A stretch of 64,000 bases of DNA from Paraburkholderia guartelaensis (GTDB lineage Bacteria; Pseudomonadota; Gammaproteobacteria; Burkholderiales; Burkholderiaceae). Of this stretch, positions 17,049-25,647 are shown piece by piece. Numbering within the stretch: the first letter of the stretch is position 1; the number at the start of each line of letters is the position of its first letter. The position numbers and the translations under genes were made by a program. Location: positions 79,293-143,292 of the forward strand of contig NZ_SMOD01000023.1 of assembly GCF_004353905.1 (NCBI RefSeq), in the 5' to 3' direction. A model generated the notes under the pieces. That model saw only the letters and a program-made list of their open reading frames with translations, searched no databases and was not told the DNA's origin.

Positions 17049-18365
17049 TTACGAGAGCGACCTGTGGCGCGTCTCGCGCATGCACAGGACACCGAACAGG
17101 CTCACGCAGGCGGCGATCGACACATACGCGCCGACCCACGAGAGACCGCCGCGCGCGGCCAGCACCTGCGCGATATACGGCGCAACCGATGCGCCGAGAA
17201 TGCCGCCCAGGTTGTACGCGACGCCCGCGCCCGTGTAGCGCACGCTGGTCGGGAAGAGTTCGGGCAACAGCGCGCCCATCGGCGCGAATGTGGCGCCCAT
17301 CAGGAACAGCTGGATCACGAGGAAGAGCAGCACGAGCGGCGTGGCACCGCTGCCGAGCAGCGGCTCCATCGTGAAGCCCGAGAGAATCGCCAGAATGCAG
17401 CCGACGATCAGCACGGGCTTACGGCCGAAGCGGTCGGACAGCCAGGCCGAGATCGGGGTGGCGATGCCCATGAACACCACGGCGATGCACAGCATGCCGA
17501 GGAAGGTCGGGCGCGGAATGTGCAGCGCCGTCACGCCGTGCGAGAGCGAGAACACCGTGGCGTTGTAGAAGAGCGTGTAGCACACGACCATGGCGAGCGC
17601 GCCGAGCAGCGTCGGCCACCAGTACTGCGAGAGCAGCGTCGCGACCGGCACCTTGACGCGTTCCTCGCGCTCGACAGCGGCCTTGAAGGCGGGCGTTTCG
17701 GCGATCTTCAGGCGCACGTACAGACCGAGCGCGACGAGCACCGCCGAGACGATGAACGGCACGCGCCAGCCCCAGTCGCGGAACTGCTGGTCGGAGAGCG
17801 TCGAAGCGAGGCCGAAGAAAAGGCCGTTCGAGGCGAGGAAGCCCACCGACGGCCCGAGCTGCGGGAACATGCCGAACCAGCCGCGCTTGCCTTGCGGCGC
17901 GTATTCCGTCGCGAGGAGCGCGGCGCCGCCCCATTCGCCGCCGAGGCCGATGCCCTGGCCGAAGCGCAGGATGCACAGCAGGATCGGCGCAAGGCTGCCA
18001 ATCGCGTCATAGCCGGGCAGGAAGCCGATCAGCGTAGTGGAGAGGCCCATGACGAGCAGCGACGCCACCAGCGTCGATTTACGGCCGATACGGTCGCCGA
18101 AGTGGCCGAAGATGAACGAGCCGATCGGCCGCGCGACGAACGCAATGCCGAAGGTGACGAACGCCGAAAGCGCCTGCGCCGTAGCCGAGCCGTGCGGGAA
18201 GAACACGGGGCCGATCACGAGCGCGGCGGCCGTTGCGTACACATAGAAGTCGTAGAACTCGATCGCGGTGCCGATAAAGCTCGCAAAGATCACGCGCGCG
18301 GTGCTTTGCTGCTTCGCTGCGTTTGCCTGGTCGGCGCGCGCGGGCGAAATGGGTGAGGTGGACAT
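17049..18365 (-). CDS. MFS transporter, metabolite:H+ symporter (MHS) family
   Basis: A 438-residue inner-membrane protein with twelve predicted helices. Family marks are ASFIGTAIEFYDFYVYATAAAL at the first helix, GHFGDRIGRKSTLVASLLVMG (MFS loop 2-3 motif) and LRFGQGIGLGGEWGGAALL. It belongs with ShiA/ProP/KgtP-type symporters. The substrate, presumably an organic acid or zwitterion, is not readable from sequence. Its promoter is likely the TATAAT element at 18676-18705. Confidence 0.85.
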   Translation of the reverse strand: MSTSPISPARADQANAAKQQSTARVIFASFIGTAIEFYDFYVYATAAALVIGPVFFPHGSATAQALSAFVTFGIAFVARPIGSFIFGHFGDRIGRKSTLVASLLVMGLSTTLIGFLPGYDAIGSLAPILLCILRFGQGIGLGGEWGGAALLATEYAPQGKRGWFGMFPQLGPSVGFLASNGLFFGLASTLSDQQFRDWGWRVPFIVSAVLVALGLYVRLKIAETPAFKAAVEREERVKVPVATLLSQYWWPTLLGALAMVVCYTLFYNATVFSLSHGVTALHIPRPTFLGMLCIAVVFMGIATPISAWLSDRFGRKPVLIVGCILAILSGFTMEPLLGSGATPLVLLFLVIQLFLMGATFAPMGALLPELFPTSVRYTGAGVAYNLGGILGASVAPYIAQVLAARGGLSWVGAYVSIAACVSLFGVLCMRETRHRSLS

Positions 18366-18755
18366 TCAAGGGTCTCCAGTCGTTGTGACGCGCTTGCGCC
18401 TGAGTCTTGCGTGGCTTTGCGCGGGCGTCTTTGTTCAGGCTCGAAACGTGGCGGGGCGCGTGCCTGGCGCTCGACGCTCCGGCAGCGTCCGTCAGGCGGC
18501 GACGCTTCGCCAGTATGCAACGCACAGCGCGGGCCGTGCGCGTTGATTCCTGACCGGCCAGGGTGCGCGCCGATAGGCGCAAAGGAGCGGGAGCGCGGTC
18601 GAAGCCTTGCGCGGCGGCGCGGATGGCGCGTGGCGAGAGGCAAGGCCGGCGGGCGCCGGCTGGGGATAGCGAAAAATTATAACGACCGTGCGCGCCGTGC
18701 AGCAAGGCGGGCGTAAGCAGGCCCGCGCGTCAGGCGTCGGCGCGAAGCGCGTTGG
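18366..18755. other. 390-base region upstream of the MHS transporter
   Basis: No convincing gene. It holds a good minus-strand promoter at 18676-18705, which implies a leader of about 310 nt for the transporter gene. Nothing like a known riboswitch was recognised. Confidence 0.4.
18676..18705 (-). promoter_or_regulatory. candidate sigma-70 promoter for the MHS transporter gene
   Basis: On the minus strand TTGCTG is followed by an 18-nt spacer and a perfect TATAAT. It is located directly after the end of the TonB-like gene. Confidence 0.4.
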
Positions 18756-19277
18756 TCACTGGTAGTTCTGCGCCTGCGGCGAAGCGAGCGTGCGCAACTG
18801 GAACTTGCCGTTGTCGTTGAAGAGCCAGTCCTCGAACATATCGAGCTGGCCTGCGGAGTTGAGCAGACCGCCGGGTGGCGGCGGCAGCGGCGCGGCGCGG
18901 CGCAAGGTTGCGAGGGCGGTGGCTTCGGCTTCGTCGTCGCCGTTGGTCCGGTAAACCGACGACTTCACGATCTGGCCACTGCGATTGACCGTGAACGACA
19001 CGACCACGAGCGAACGCAGCATGGCCTGGGGCGCGCCGTGCAGGACGTAGGACGGGTTGTGCTCGACGATGTGTTTCGCGACTGTGGTGCGGTATTCGTC
19101 GAGTGTGGCGCTGTTGATCGCCGCGGGGGGAATGACGAGGAGCGGTTTGGGCGGCGGCGTGATCGTGCAGGCGCCGAGGCACCCGAGAATCGCGAGCAGC
19201 AAAACCAGACCGGGGCGCCGTGCGAGGGAGGCGCGAGGTGCGGATGAACCGCAAGACCACTGGACGCGGATGAGCAT
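18756..19277 (-). CDS. TonB C-terminal-like lipoprotein
   Basis: 173 residues. LVLLLAILGCLGAC is a lipoprotein signal with lipobox LGAC, followed by a Pro-rich stretch. The C-terminal part (VSFTVNRSGQIVKSSVYRTNGDDEAEATALATLRRA) has the TonB-C/energy-transducer pattern: VxFxVxxxGxV, then an Ala-rich helix with PLPPPP. It is likely an outer- or inner-membrane-anchored periplasmic protein. A second in-frame start at 19337 would only lengthen the N-region. Function beyond the fold is unknown. Confidence 0.65.
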   Translation of the reverse strand: MLIRVQWSCGSSAPRASLARRPGLVLLLAILGCLGACTITPPPKPLLVIPPAAINSATLDEYRTTVAKHIVEHNPSYVLHGAPQAMLRSLVVVSFTVNRSGQIVKSSVYRTNGDDEAEATALATLRRAAPLPPPPGGLLNSAGQLDMFEDWLFNDNGKFQLRTLASPQAQNYQ

Positions 19278-19401
19278 GTCGAACAAGCTCGGAAGCGGGA
19301 CGTGAATCGAGCTTAGACGATACGCAGCGGGAAGCAATCAGAACTGTCCCGCGTAGCTCACGGGACCAGCGAAACGGCGAGGGTGTTCGACGCTACTTTA
19401 C

Positions 19402-19614
19402 TTATTCGACGGGGAATTGCGCGCAGGGATCGGCCGCGGTCGTTGCGCAGGCGTACGAGTATTCGCCGCTCTTCAGGAACAGCTCCTTGCCGACCTGGAA
19501 GTTGTCGCGCAGATTGGGCGAGCTTTCCCACGCGATGTAGCTGGAGCACATCACGGCGAACAGGACGACGAGCGAAAACGCGAATTTTTCGAGCAGTTGG
19601 TATTGGTGCGGCAT
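19402..19614 (-). CDS. small single-span membrane protein
   Basis: 70 residues starting MPHQYQLLEKFAFSLVVLFAVM, one membrane helix near the N-terminus and a polar C-terminal half with one pair of Cys. GGGAAAG lies about 6 nt before this ATG; an alternative ATG at 19629 adds five residues. It is the last chromosomal gene before the island's left att repeat. Family not recognised. Confidence 0.55.
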   Translation of the reverse strand: MPHQYQLLEKFAFSLVVLFAVMCSSYIAWESSPNLRDNFQVGKELFLKSGEYSYACATTAADPCAQFPVE

Positions 19615-19921
19615 GGCGATCTTTCCCATCAATGGGTAGGATTTTACCTCATGATTAGGGTTTTCACCTAGTGAATTTCGGGCGTTTTGGTGGGGTGATT
19701 TTTGGGTTTGACCCTTTAATTGCGAGAGGGCGGCACTACGCTCGACATGAGCGCGATCTGTCGTCGCAAGATAATTCGTCATGCTGATTATTTCTGGCGA
19801 AATGCAGGCCACGCATTTTCGCGTGGCACAAGGTCGGCATCTCTTGGGTAGCGGCGTTTCGGCGTGGCGGCCGGCGCTTTTGACGACACGCTGGCGCGCA
19901 GACGCGCCAGGTTTCACGAAT

Positions 19922-19942
19922 TGGCGGAGGCGGTGAGATTCG
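19922..19942 (+). repeat. attL, left 21-bp direct repeat
   Basis: Identical in all 21 bases to 63316-63336, the 3' end of tRNA-Ser(TGA) read on the plus strand (begins TGGCGGAGGCGG). Here it is an isolated fragment without the rest of a tRNA. This is what the far end of a tRNA-integrated element should carry. Confidence 0.85.
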
Positions 19943-20648
19943 CGCTTAGTATAGAACCGGGCCTTTAAAAACAAAGACTTAGCTTCGTTCCTGGGTTGAT
20001 TCTGGCACACCCTGGCGGCACACGCAAGGGTGTGCTTGCAACGCGAAGGATGTCGCTGGCGGCATGACCTGGCAACGCGGGAAGGGGCGCGCTCGAGCTA
20101 CTGGCGTGAGGCAAAGCGTACTGTTCGCCACCGTCACCGTGATGTGACGATTGAGGTGCGAAAAATGTGGCCGACGAACTTCGGCGAATTAACGAAGGGG
20201 GGCTTCCCGCTGCACCAAGTCGTCTACGCGCAGGCCACGGCACGCAATCCTCAACGGTGGTCTCGCTCGACCCGCAATTAGGAAATTGACGGACGAGGTC
20301 TGGCTCAATCCGGAGCGCACGCCCCGGACCGAATTAAAGCGGTGTGCGTGAAGTGACGCGACAACTACCTTGACAAACGCCGGCGGGGTCTCTGCAAGCA
20401 CCGACGCCGCCCCGACCTTTGAGCCTTCGTTGAGATGTAAAATAGCCAAACGGCCAGCGACGTTCTCCGCTGCAATAGCAGGTGCAGCGCCACCTTGTAA
20501 AACGATGCATTTTGGGTAGGCGGCTCCCACAGGCAGTGGTTGCCGCTAATTTGTAAGCTGGAGAGTTAAGCGCGGGCACGAATTCCGTTGTTCTGTTTTT
20601 TCCGTGCGGGAATCTCGGCGCGTTCCGTGGCTAGAGTGAACGACTATT
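19943..20648. other. island left end, no confident gene
   Basis: About 700 bases with no gene that can be defended. A minus-strand frame at 20189-20530 reads somewhat protein-like (GTG start, no clear ribosome-binding site, no family recognised). It may be a remnant. The promoter of the SNF2 gene should lie near the right end. Confidence 0.4.
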
Positions 20649-22526
20649 GTGACTACAGCAACGTGGGTGGTCGACGGGTGCCAGATTTCTCTTCGGAGGG
20701 CTTCGGGGGAACACGTACTCCTGCCGGCGATGGACATCTTCAAGGCATTATTTGGGCGTCTACGTGTCTGCGCTGGCGAGCCCGTTCGAAGTCCTCTCGA
20801 TGACATCACTTGGCTGACATTCTCGCGACAGCCGGCGCAGCCGGCCGTACGTCTTACCGGAAGCAGTGGTCGTGACCTCCAGCTCTCCGTTGGACTGGCT
20901 ACGGACACCGGATTTGCTAGGCCGGATGGTGCGGCGGACCAATTCATTCATGACGGCCGGTGGTATCCTTTAAGGACAGACCTCAATCAAGCTGCACTCG
21001 ACTGGTTGGCGGAAGCTGGAATTGCGTCGGACGGGAGCATCTCTGTCGCGGACCTTGTAGCCCTTCGCGCACGAAAGGACGGCCCGTTCCTGCTATTCGA
21101 TGAAGTAAGGTTCGACGCGTCGACATACCACGTGGACGCGCCCGTGGTGACGATTCCGGGTTTTTCCGGAACTCTCTATCCGTACCAGACGGCGGGCGTT
21201 GCCTTTCTGTCCCTTGTGGCAGAGCAGGGCGTTGGGTGCATTCTTGGTGACGAGATGGGTTTGGGCAAGACCGCGCAGGTCATTGCATTGTTGCAGATTG
21301 AAAAGAACGCCGGACGCGGCCCAGCCCTTGTTGTCGCGCCCGCGACGTTGCTCGAAAACTGGGCCCGGGAACTGGCCTTCTTCGCTCCTACTGTCGGCAT
21401 CCTCATCCACGCTGGCGCAGAAAGGGCTGGCGTAACCGCCCGCCTACGTGGTGCGGACGTCGTTCTTGTATCCTATGACACGGCAGTTCGCGACGAAGAA
21501 ATTCTCAATCAAATCGGGTGGAATATCATCGCGCTCGACGAGGCTCAGGCCATTAAAAATCCTGACGCACAGCGGACCGCCACGGTGAAGCGGCTACCCC
21601 GACGGGTGTCGATTGCCATAACTGGTACTCCGCTGGAAAACCATATCGATGACCTCTGGTCCTTGGCAGATTTTGTCATGCCCGGTCTGCTCGGAGACCG
21701 GGGTGAATTCGTCTCCCGGTTTGGCAACCAGCTTGAGGATGCTGCCAGACTGGCACCTATCGTCGCCCCGATGCTCCTGCGTCGCAAGGTAGCAGACGTC
21801 GCTCAGGATTTACCGGAGCGGATTGAAGTTCCGCAAGCGTTGCAGATGTCGGAGCCCCTTGCAAACGCATATGAGGCTTTGCGCAAACAGACGTTGGCGG
21901 AGTTCGGTGCTGCTGGTGGTCTGGTTTCTCTCTCGCGCCTTCGCATGCTTTGTGCTCATCCCTCGCTGGTCGGTGGCTGGCACGCAGACCCTTCGTCGGA
22001 GATGCCGAAATACGAGCGGACTGTGGAACTGCTCGACGAGATTTTCAGCGGGAACGAGAAAGCGCTCATTTTCTCGACGTACCACGCCATCGTCGATATT
22101 TTCATGTCCGACATGCCTCGACGGTTTCCGAACGGATTTTTTGAATATATCGACGGTCGAGTCGAGGGTGCCGCAAGGCAGTCGGTGGTGGACCGGTTCT
22201 TTGAGCATAAGGGGTACGGCGCACTCTTTCTGAATCCGAAGGCTGCTGGTTCTGGCCTGAACATTACTGCCGCCAATCATGTCATTCACTACAATCCGGA
22301 GTGGAATCCGGCACTGACGGCGCAAGCGTCTGCCCGTTCGTATAGAAGAAAGCAATCCAGACCGGTAACGATTTATCATCTGTTCTACGTCCACACAGTG
22401 GAGGAGGTGATTAGGAATGCGGCGGCCTTCAAGGAGGCATTGGCGGGTGAAGCCGTGACGGGGCATGACGGGAATATTGACCCGATGGCCATCGCACAGG
22501 CACTGCGCGTTTCGCCGCTAGCCTAA
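20649..22526 (+). CDS. SNF2-family DNA-dependent ATPase/helicase of a restriction-like module
   Basis: 625 residues with a GTG start. The N-terminal about 170 residues are of unknown fold. The SF2/SNF2 core follows: Q-like YPYQTAGVAFL, motif I GDEMGLGKT (200-208), VVAPATLLENWARE (Ia), DEAQ box (297-300), AITGTPLENHIDDLWSL (III). The C-terminal helicase lobe has LIFSTYHAIVDIF, NPKAAGSGLNITAANHVIHYNPEWNP and QASARSYRRKQ (motif VI). Such ATPases translocate on or remodel DNA. It is the first of five co-directional genes ending with a cytosine methyltransferase, so a role in a modification-dependent defence system is inferred. Confidence 0.88.
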   Translation: MTTATWVVDGCQISLRRASGEHVLLPAMDIFKALFGRLRVCAGEPVRSPLDDITWLTFSRQPAQPAVRLTGSSGRDLQLSVGLATDTGFARPDGAADQFIHDGRWYPLRTDLNQAALDWLAEAGIASDGSISVADLVALRARKDGPFLLFDEVRFDASTYHVDAPVVTIPGFSGTLYPYQTAGVAFLSLVAEQGVGCILGDEMGLGKTAQVIALLQIEKNAGRGPALVVAPATLLENWARELAFFAPTVGILIHAGAERAGVTARLRGADVVLVSYDTAVRDEEILNQIGWNIIALDEAQAIKNPDAQRTATVKRLPRRVSIAITGTPLENHIDDLWSLADFVMPGLLGDRGEFVSRFGNQLEDAARLAPIVAPMLLRRKVADVAQDLPERIEVPQALQMSEPLANAYEALRKQTLAEFGAAGGLVSLSRLRMLCAHPSLVGGWHADPSSEMPKYERTVELLDEIFSGNEKALIFSTYHAIVDIFMSDMPRRFPNGFFEYIDGRVEGAARQSVVDRFFEHKGYGALFLNPKAAGSGLNITAANHVIHYNPEWNPALTAQASARSYRRKQSRPVTIYHLFYVHTVEEVIRNAAAFKEALAGEAVTGHDGNIDPMAIAQALRVSPLA

Positions 22527-22542
22527 AACGGGGGGAAGACGA

Positions 22543-22974
22543 GTGACAACAGCAGTTCGAAAGAAGTTGAGCGCCAACGACGTTGGAACGACGGGTGGTC
22601 ATCAGGCGGGCATTCTGGTTCCCAAGGAAAAACAGGTTCTTTCGTTCTTTCCTGACCTCGATAAGACGGTGAAAAACCCGAGGATGAAACTCGTTGTGTT
22701 TGAGCGCGAAAGCCGCGAGCGATGGGAATTCAATTTCATCTACTACAACAATAGACTGTTCGGTGAAGGTACCCGTAACGAATATCGTCTTACGGGCATG
22801 ACAAAGTTCATGCGTGCCATCGATGCCAAGGTCGACGATATCCTTGTTTTTTCTCGCGACGAAAATGCGTCGTTTGAAGTTGAAATCATTCGCGCGAGCA
22901 CGTCATCAAGCTTGCAGATTGACGGCGACACCCTGGTTCTGGGTGGTGGATGGACCGTTATTCACTCGAGTTAA
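22543..22974 (+). CDS. stand-alone EcoRII-N/B3-like DNA-recognition protein
   Basis: 143 residues. GTG start with GGGGGAAG at ribosome-binding distance, 16 bases after the SNF2 gene. KLSANDVGTTGGHQAGILVPK and the following RERWEFNFIYYNNRLFGEGTRNEYRLTGM pattern match the N-terminal effector/DNA-binding domain of EcoRII-type enzymes. That domain is a B3-like barrel which recognises a short duplex site. No nuclease domain is attached. It may supply the sequence specificity for the neighbouring ATPases and HNH nuclease. The domain call is by pattern memory and fairly good; the role is inferred. Confidence 0.7.
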   Translation: MTTAVRKKLSANDVGTTGGHQAGILVPKEKQVLSFFPDLDKTVKNPRMKLVVFERESRERWEFNFIYYNNRLFGEGTRNEYRLTGMTKFMRAIDAKVDDILVFSRDENASFEVEIIRASTSSSLQIDGDTLVLGGGWTVIHSS

Positions 22975-22991
22975 CTATATAGAGTTGCCCC

Positions 22992-24587
22992 ATGACTGAG
23001 AAACATATCAGCGTTCCGCCCGACGTTGCACGCATCAGTGAAGGTCTGCGAGACACCGGATACGATTTCAACGCCGCTGTCGCCGATATTCTCGACAATT
23101 CAATTGCGGCCGGGGCGGATAAGATTTACGTCCATCTCGAAGTGGACTTCACCGACAGTGTCGTCATTTCTGTCGTCGATAACGGCCACGGCATGAACGA
23201 GGATGGTCTCGTCAATGCGATGAAGTACGGGTCCAGCAAGCGCGCCAGCGCCAAGAGTCTCGGCAAGTTTGGTATGGGCTTAAAGACAGCTTCGACTGCT
23301 TTTTGTCGGCGCTTATCGGTTATCTCGCGGGACTCGGGTGAGTCCCCGATGCTGCGTGCGACCTGGGACTTGGATGAAATGGCGGCCCGGAACAGCTGGG
23401 ACCTCGAAGTCGCCGCTGCGGATGCGACACACAAGCAAGTGCTCGACCAGATAGCGCCAGGAGCGGCGGGGACGGTTGTGCTTTGGGAAAATATTGACCG
23501 GGTTACTGCTCCCGAAGGACAACCTATACGAAAGACAGTTGAAAAGCTGGCATCGGGCCTTAGGGACCATATCGCGGTTGTCTTCCAGCGCTTCCTCGAT
23601 GTCGACGACAACCGGGAGCGAAACGCTCATATTTTTGTTAATGGTGAGCCCGTTCTCGCGTGGGACCCGTTCTGCATCGTCGAGACCAAAGAGCCCATCG
23701 CAGAAAAAAAGATGGACGTTCAGTTGCCCGATGGAAGCAAGACTTCGTTTACTGTGCGAGCGTTCATACTGCCTCGAAAAGAGGAGTTCAGTTCGGATGT
23801 GAATCGGGTGGCAGCGCGCGTTTCGAACGAACGTCAGGGTCTCTACATTTACCGGGAGAATCGGCTCATCCACGGGCCCGACTGGATGAACATGTTCAAG
23901 CAGGAGCCTCATTACTCTCTGCTTCGTGTTGAACTCTCGTTCGACCATACACTGGACAATGCATTCCAGGTGGACATCAAGAAGTCCCGTATCGAATTGA
24001 ATTCGGGGCTGTACGAGTGGCTGCGCGACAAGTTTCTTGCGGGACCGCGACGCGAGGCCGAAACGCGTTATCGCAAAGGTGCCGCAGGGATTGCGAAAGG
24101 GGCAGCGGCGTTGCTGCACTCCTCGGCTAGCAATGTCATCGAACAAAAGGCCAGCGCCCTCAAGACCGCTGAAGTTGCAAAGGTAGACGAGGCAACCGGC
24201 AAAGTTACAGTCAACAACAACTCGGGTGTCACTACGACCACCGTTCGCCTCTTAAATTCGGAGGATATCGGAAGTACTCACGTGGTGACGAATGGGACCT
24301 TGGAGCACGGGGTGCTTTGGGAGCCGACGATTGGCAAGAATAGCAAAGCGGCGGTAGCTCTTAATACAGGGCATCCGTTCTACACCAAGGCGTATCTGCC
24401 CAACAAGGCAAACAGCACTGTCATCCAAGCCTTGGATTACCTCCTTTGGGCACTTGCACAGGCAGAGCTAAACAACATTAATCCTGACAACCAGGATGCC
24501 TTTGAGGAATTCCGTATTGAGGTTTCACGTAACCTCAAGAAATTGGTAGCTGATTTGCCAGACCCGGTCGAAAGTGGGGATAGCTGA
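22992..24587 (+). CDS. GHKL ATPase, MORC/MutL/Hsp90-like
   Basis: 531 residues. The N-terminal Bergerat ATP-binding fold is clear: N-box DILDNS (32-37), G1 DNGHGM (63-68), G2 GKFGMGLKTAS (91-101). An S5-like second domain and a long C-terminal part follow. Proteins of this type dimerise on ATP binding and act as clamps on DNA. It overlaps the next gene (TGATG). Bacterial MORC-like ATPases beside SNF2 ATPases, nucleases and DNA methylases have been described in comparative work on restriction systems (Iyer, Abhiman and Aravind). This cluster fits that pattern. Confidence 0.85.
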   Translation: MTEKHISVPPDVARISEGLRDTGYDFNAAVADILDNSIAAGADKIYVHLEVDFTDSVVISVVDNGHGMNEDGLVNAMKYGSSKRASAKSLGKFGMGLKTASTAFCRRLSVISRDSGESPMLRATWDLDEMAARNSWDLEVAAADATHKQVLDQIAPGAAGTVVLWENIDRVTAPEGQPIRKTVEKLASGLRDHIAVVFQRFLDVDDNRERNAHIFVNGEPVLAWDPFCIVETKEPIAEKKMDVQLPDGSKTSFTVRAFILPRKEEFSSDVNRVAARVSNERQGLYIYRENRLIHGPDWMNMFKQEPHYSLLRVELSFDHTLDNAFQVDIKKSRIELNSGLYEWLRDKFLAGPRREAETRYRKGAAGIAKGAAALLHSSASNVIEQKASALKTAEVAKVDEATGKVTVNNNSGVTTTTVRLLNSEDIGSTHVVTNGTLEHGVLWEPTIGKNSKAAVALNTGHPFYTKAYLPNKANSTVIQALDYLLWALAQAELNNINPDNQDAFEEFRIEVSRNLKKLVADLPDPVESGDS

Positions 24588-25450
24588 TGTCGGAGGGGCT
24601 CGATATCGAGGTATTGCGTCGCAAGCTCGAAGGTCGGTTTCAGGTTGCACTGTACTCGCACGCTGAGATTGTCGACGGCGGCAGCTTCGATGCGCTGCGT
24701 CCAGCGGGGATGGAGCCGGGCAATGGATTTGCCATTCTCTTGTCCCGGACGCACCGGCAGTTTGAAGCCTCTTTCAAAGCTGATAATTTCGCAGGCGCGC
24801 TTCTGCGAGTCATGTCGGAAGCAAGCGATGGTCAAAAAGCGGCGTTCTCGCGTGCGCGCGCGACTGCGGAGGCTTCCGGCACGCGGGTATATGTCGCAAT
24901 CAACGGCGTCGACGGTGTGGATTACCTTGACTTGAAGGACCGCTGGGCCCGTGTTGAGATTGATGTTTCGCGCCGGTTCTCGTCGGGAGGGAATGCAGAC
25001 GAGATATTTGCAACGGCCTTTCAGGTCGCGTCCTCGTGCCTCACGCTTGTTCTTGCCTTGGCCGGCGTCGGCGAGGGGTTTCAAGCACTTCCTGACAATT
25101 CGGTGAGCGGATTGCCTGAGGGCGCGAAGATGAGGGTCGAGGTGAATCGTTACGAGCGCAGTCCGGTCAACAGGGCTGCCTGCATCGAGCACTACGGACT
25201 CAGATGCCAAGCCTGCGGGTTCGATTTTCTGGATTTCTACGGCGAACAGGGGGATGGATACATTGAGGTCCATCATCGTACGCCCGTCTCCAAGTTAGGG
25301 CCAGATTACGTGGTCGACCCGCTACACGACCTAGTGCCGTTGTGCTCGAACTGTCACGCGATGGTTCATAGGACCGACCCTCCGACACCGGTGGATGTCC
25401 TGCGAGAGTTGGTTCTGTCCCGAAAAGCAGTCAAGCCACCTGCCGCGTGA
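24587..25450 (+). CDS. HNH endonuclease with N-terminal sensor-like domain
   Basis: 287 residues. The C-terminal HNH fold is complete: CQAC (207-210), EVHHRTPVSKLG (His 229-230), LVPLCSNCHAMVHR (Cys 253/256, His 257/261), the McrA-like arrangement of a structural zinc site plus the HNH active site. The N-terminal about 180 residues have no recognised family and may bind DNA or partner proteins. Its ATG overlaps the stop of the GHKL gene, showing tight coupling. It is the likely effector nuclease of the five-gene module. Confidence 0.85.
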   Translation: MSEGLDIEVLRRKLEGRFQVALYSHAEIVDGGSFDALRPAGMEPGNGFAILLSRTHRQFEASFKADNFAGALLRVMSEASDGQKAAFSRARATAEASGTRVYVAINGVDGVDYLDLKDRWARVEIDVSRRFSSGGNADEIFATAFQVASSCLTLVLALAGVGEGFQALPDNSVSGLPEGAKMRVEVNRYERSPVNRAACIEHYGLRCQACGFDFLDFYGEQGDGYIEVHHRTPVSKLGPDYVVDPLHDLVPLCSNCHAMVHRTDPPTPVDVLRELVLSRKAVKPPAA

Positions 25451-25647
25451 AAACTTCCTGGCGCGGGGTGGCAGGACCTGGTAAAGTGGCGCAGTCGTCT
25501 CTCAATCGTTCTGAATCAACAATCTTCGGAACGCTCCGGGCGCGTTTGGAGGCACCTTGGGACGTTTGTCGGTCTGGTTGCTGCTAGGAATCCGGAAGGA
25601 GCAAAACTCTACCCCTCGAAGCGACGAACAACTACTGAAAGCTACGC

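Noticed and set aside
17064..18356. 430-residue plus-strand frame opposite the MHS transporter
   Set aside because: Antisense shadow with skewed Arg/Ala/Glu/His composition. The minus strand has full MFS motifs.
20189..20530. Minus-strand GTG frame at the left end of the island
   Set aside because: It reads somewhat protein-like but has no ribosome-binding site, no recognisable family and no conserved context visible here. Left unannotated.
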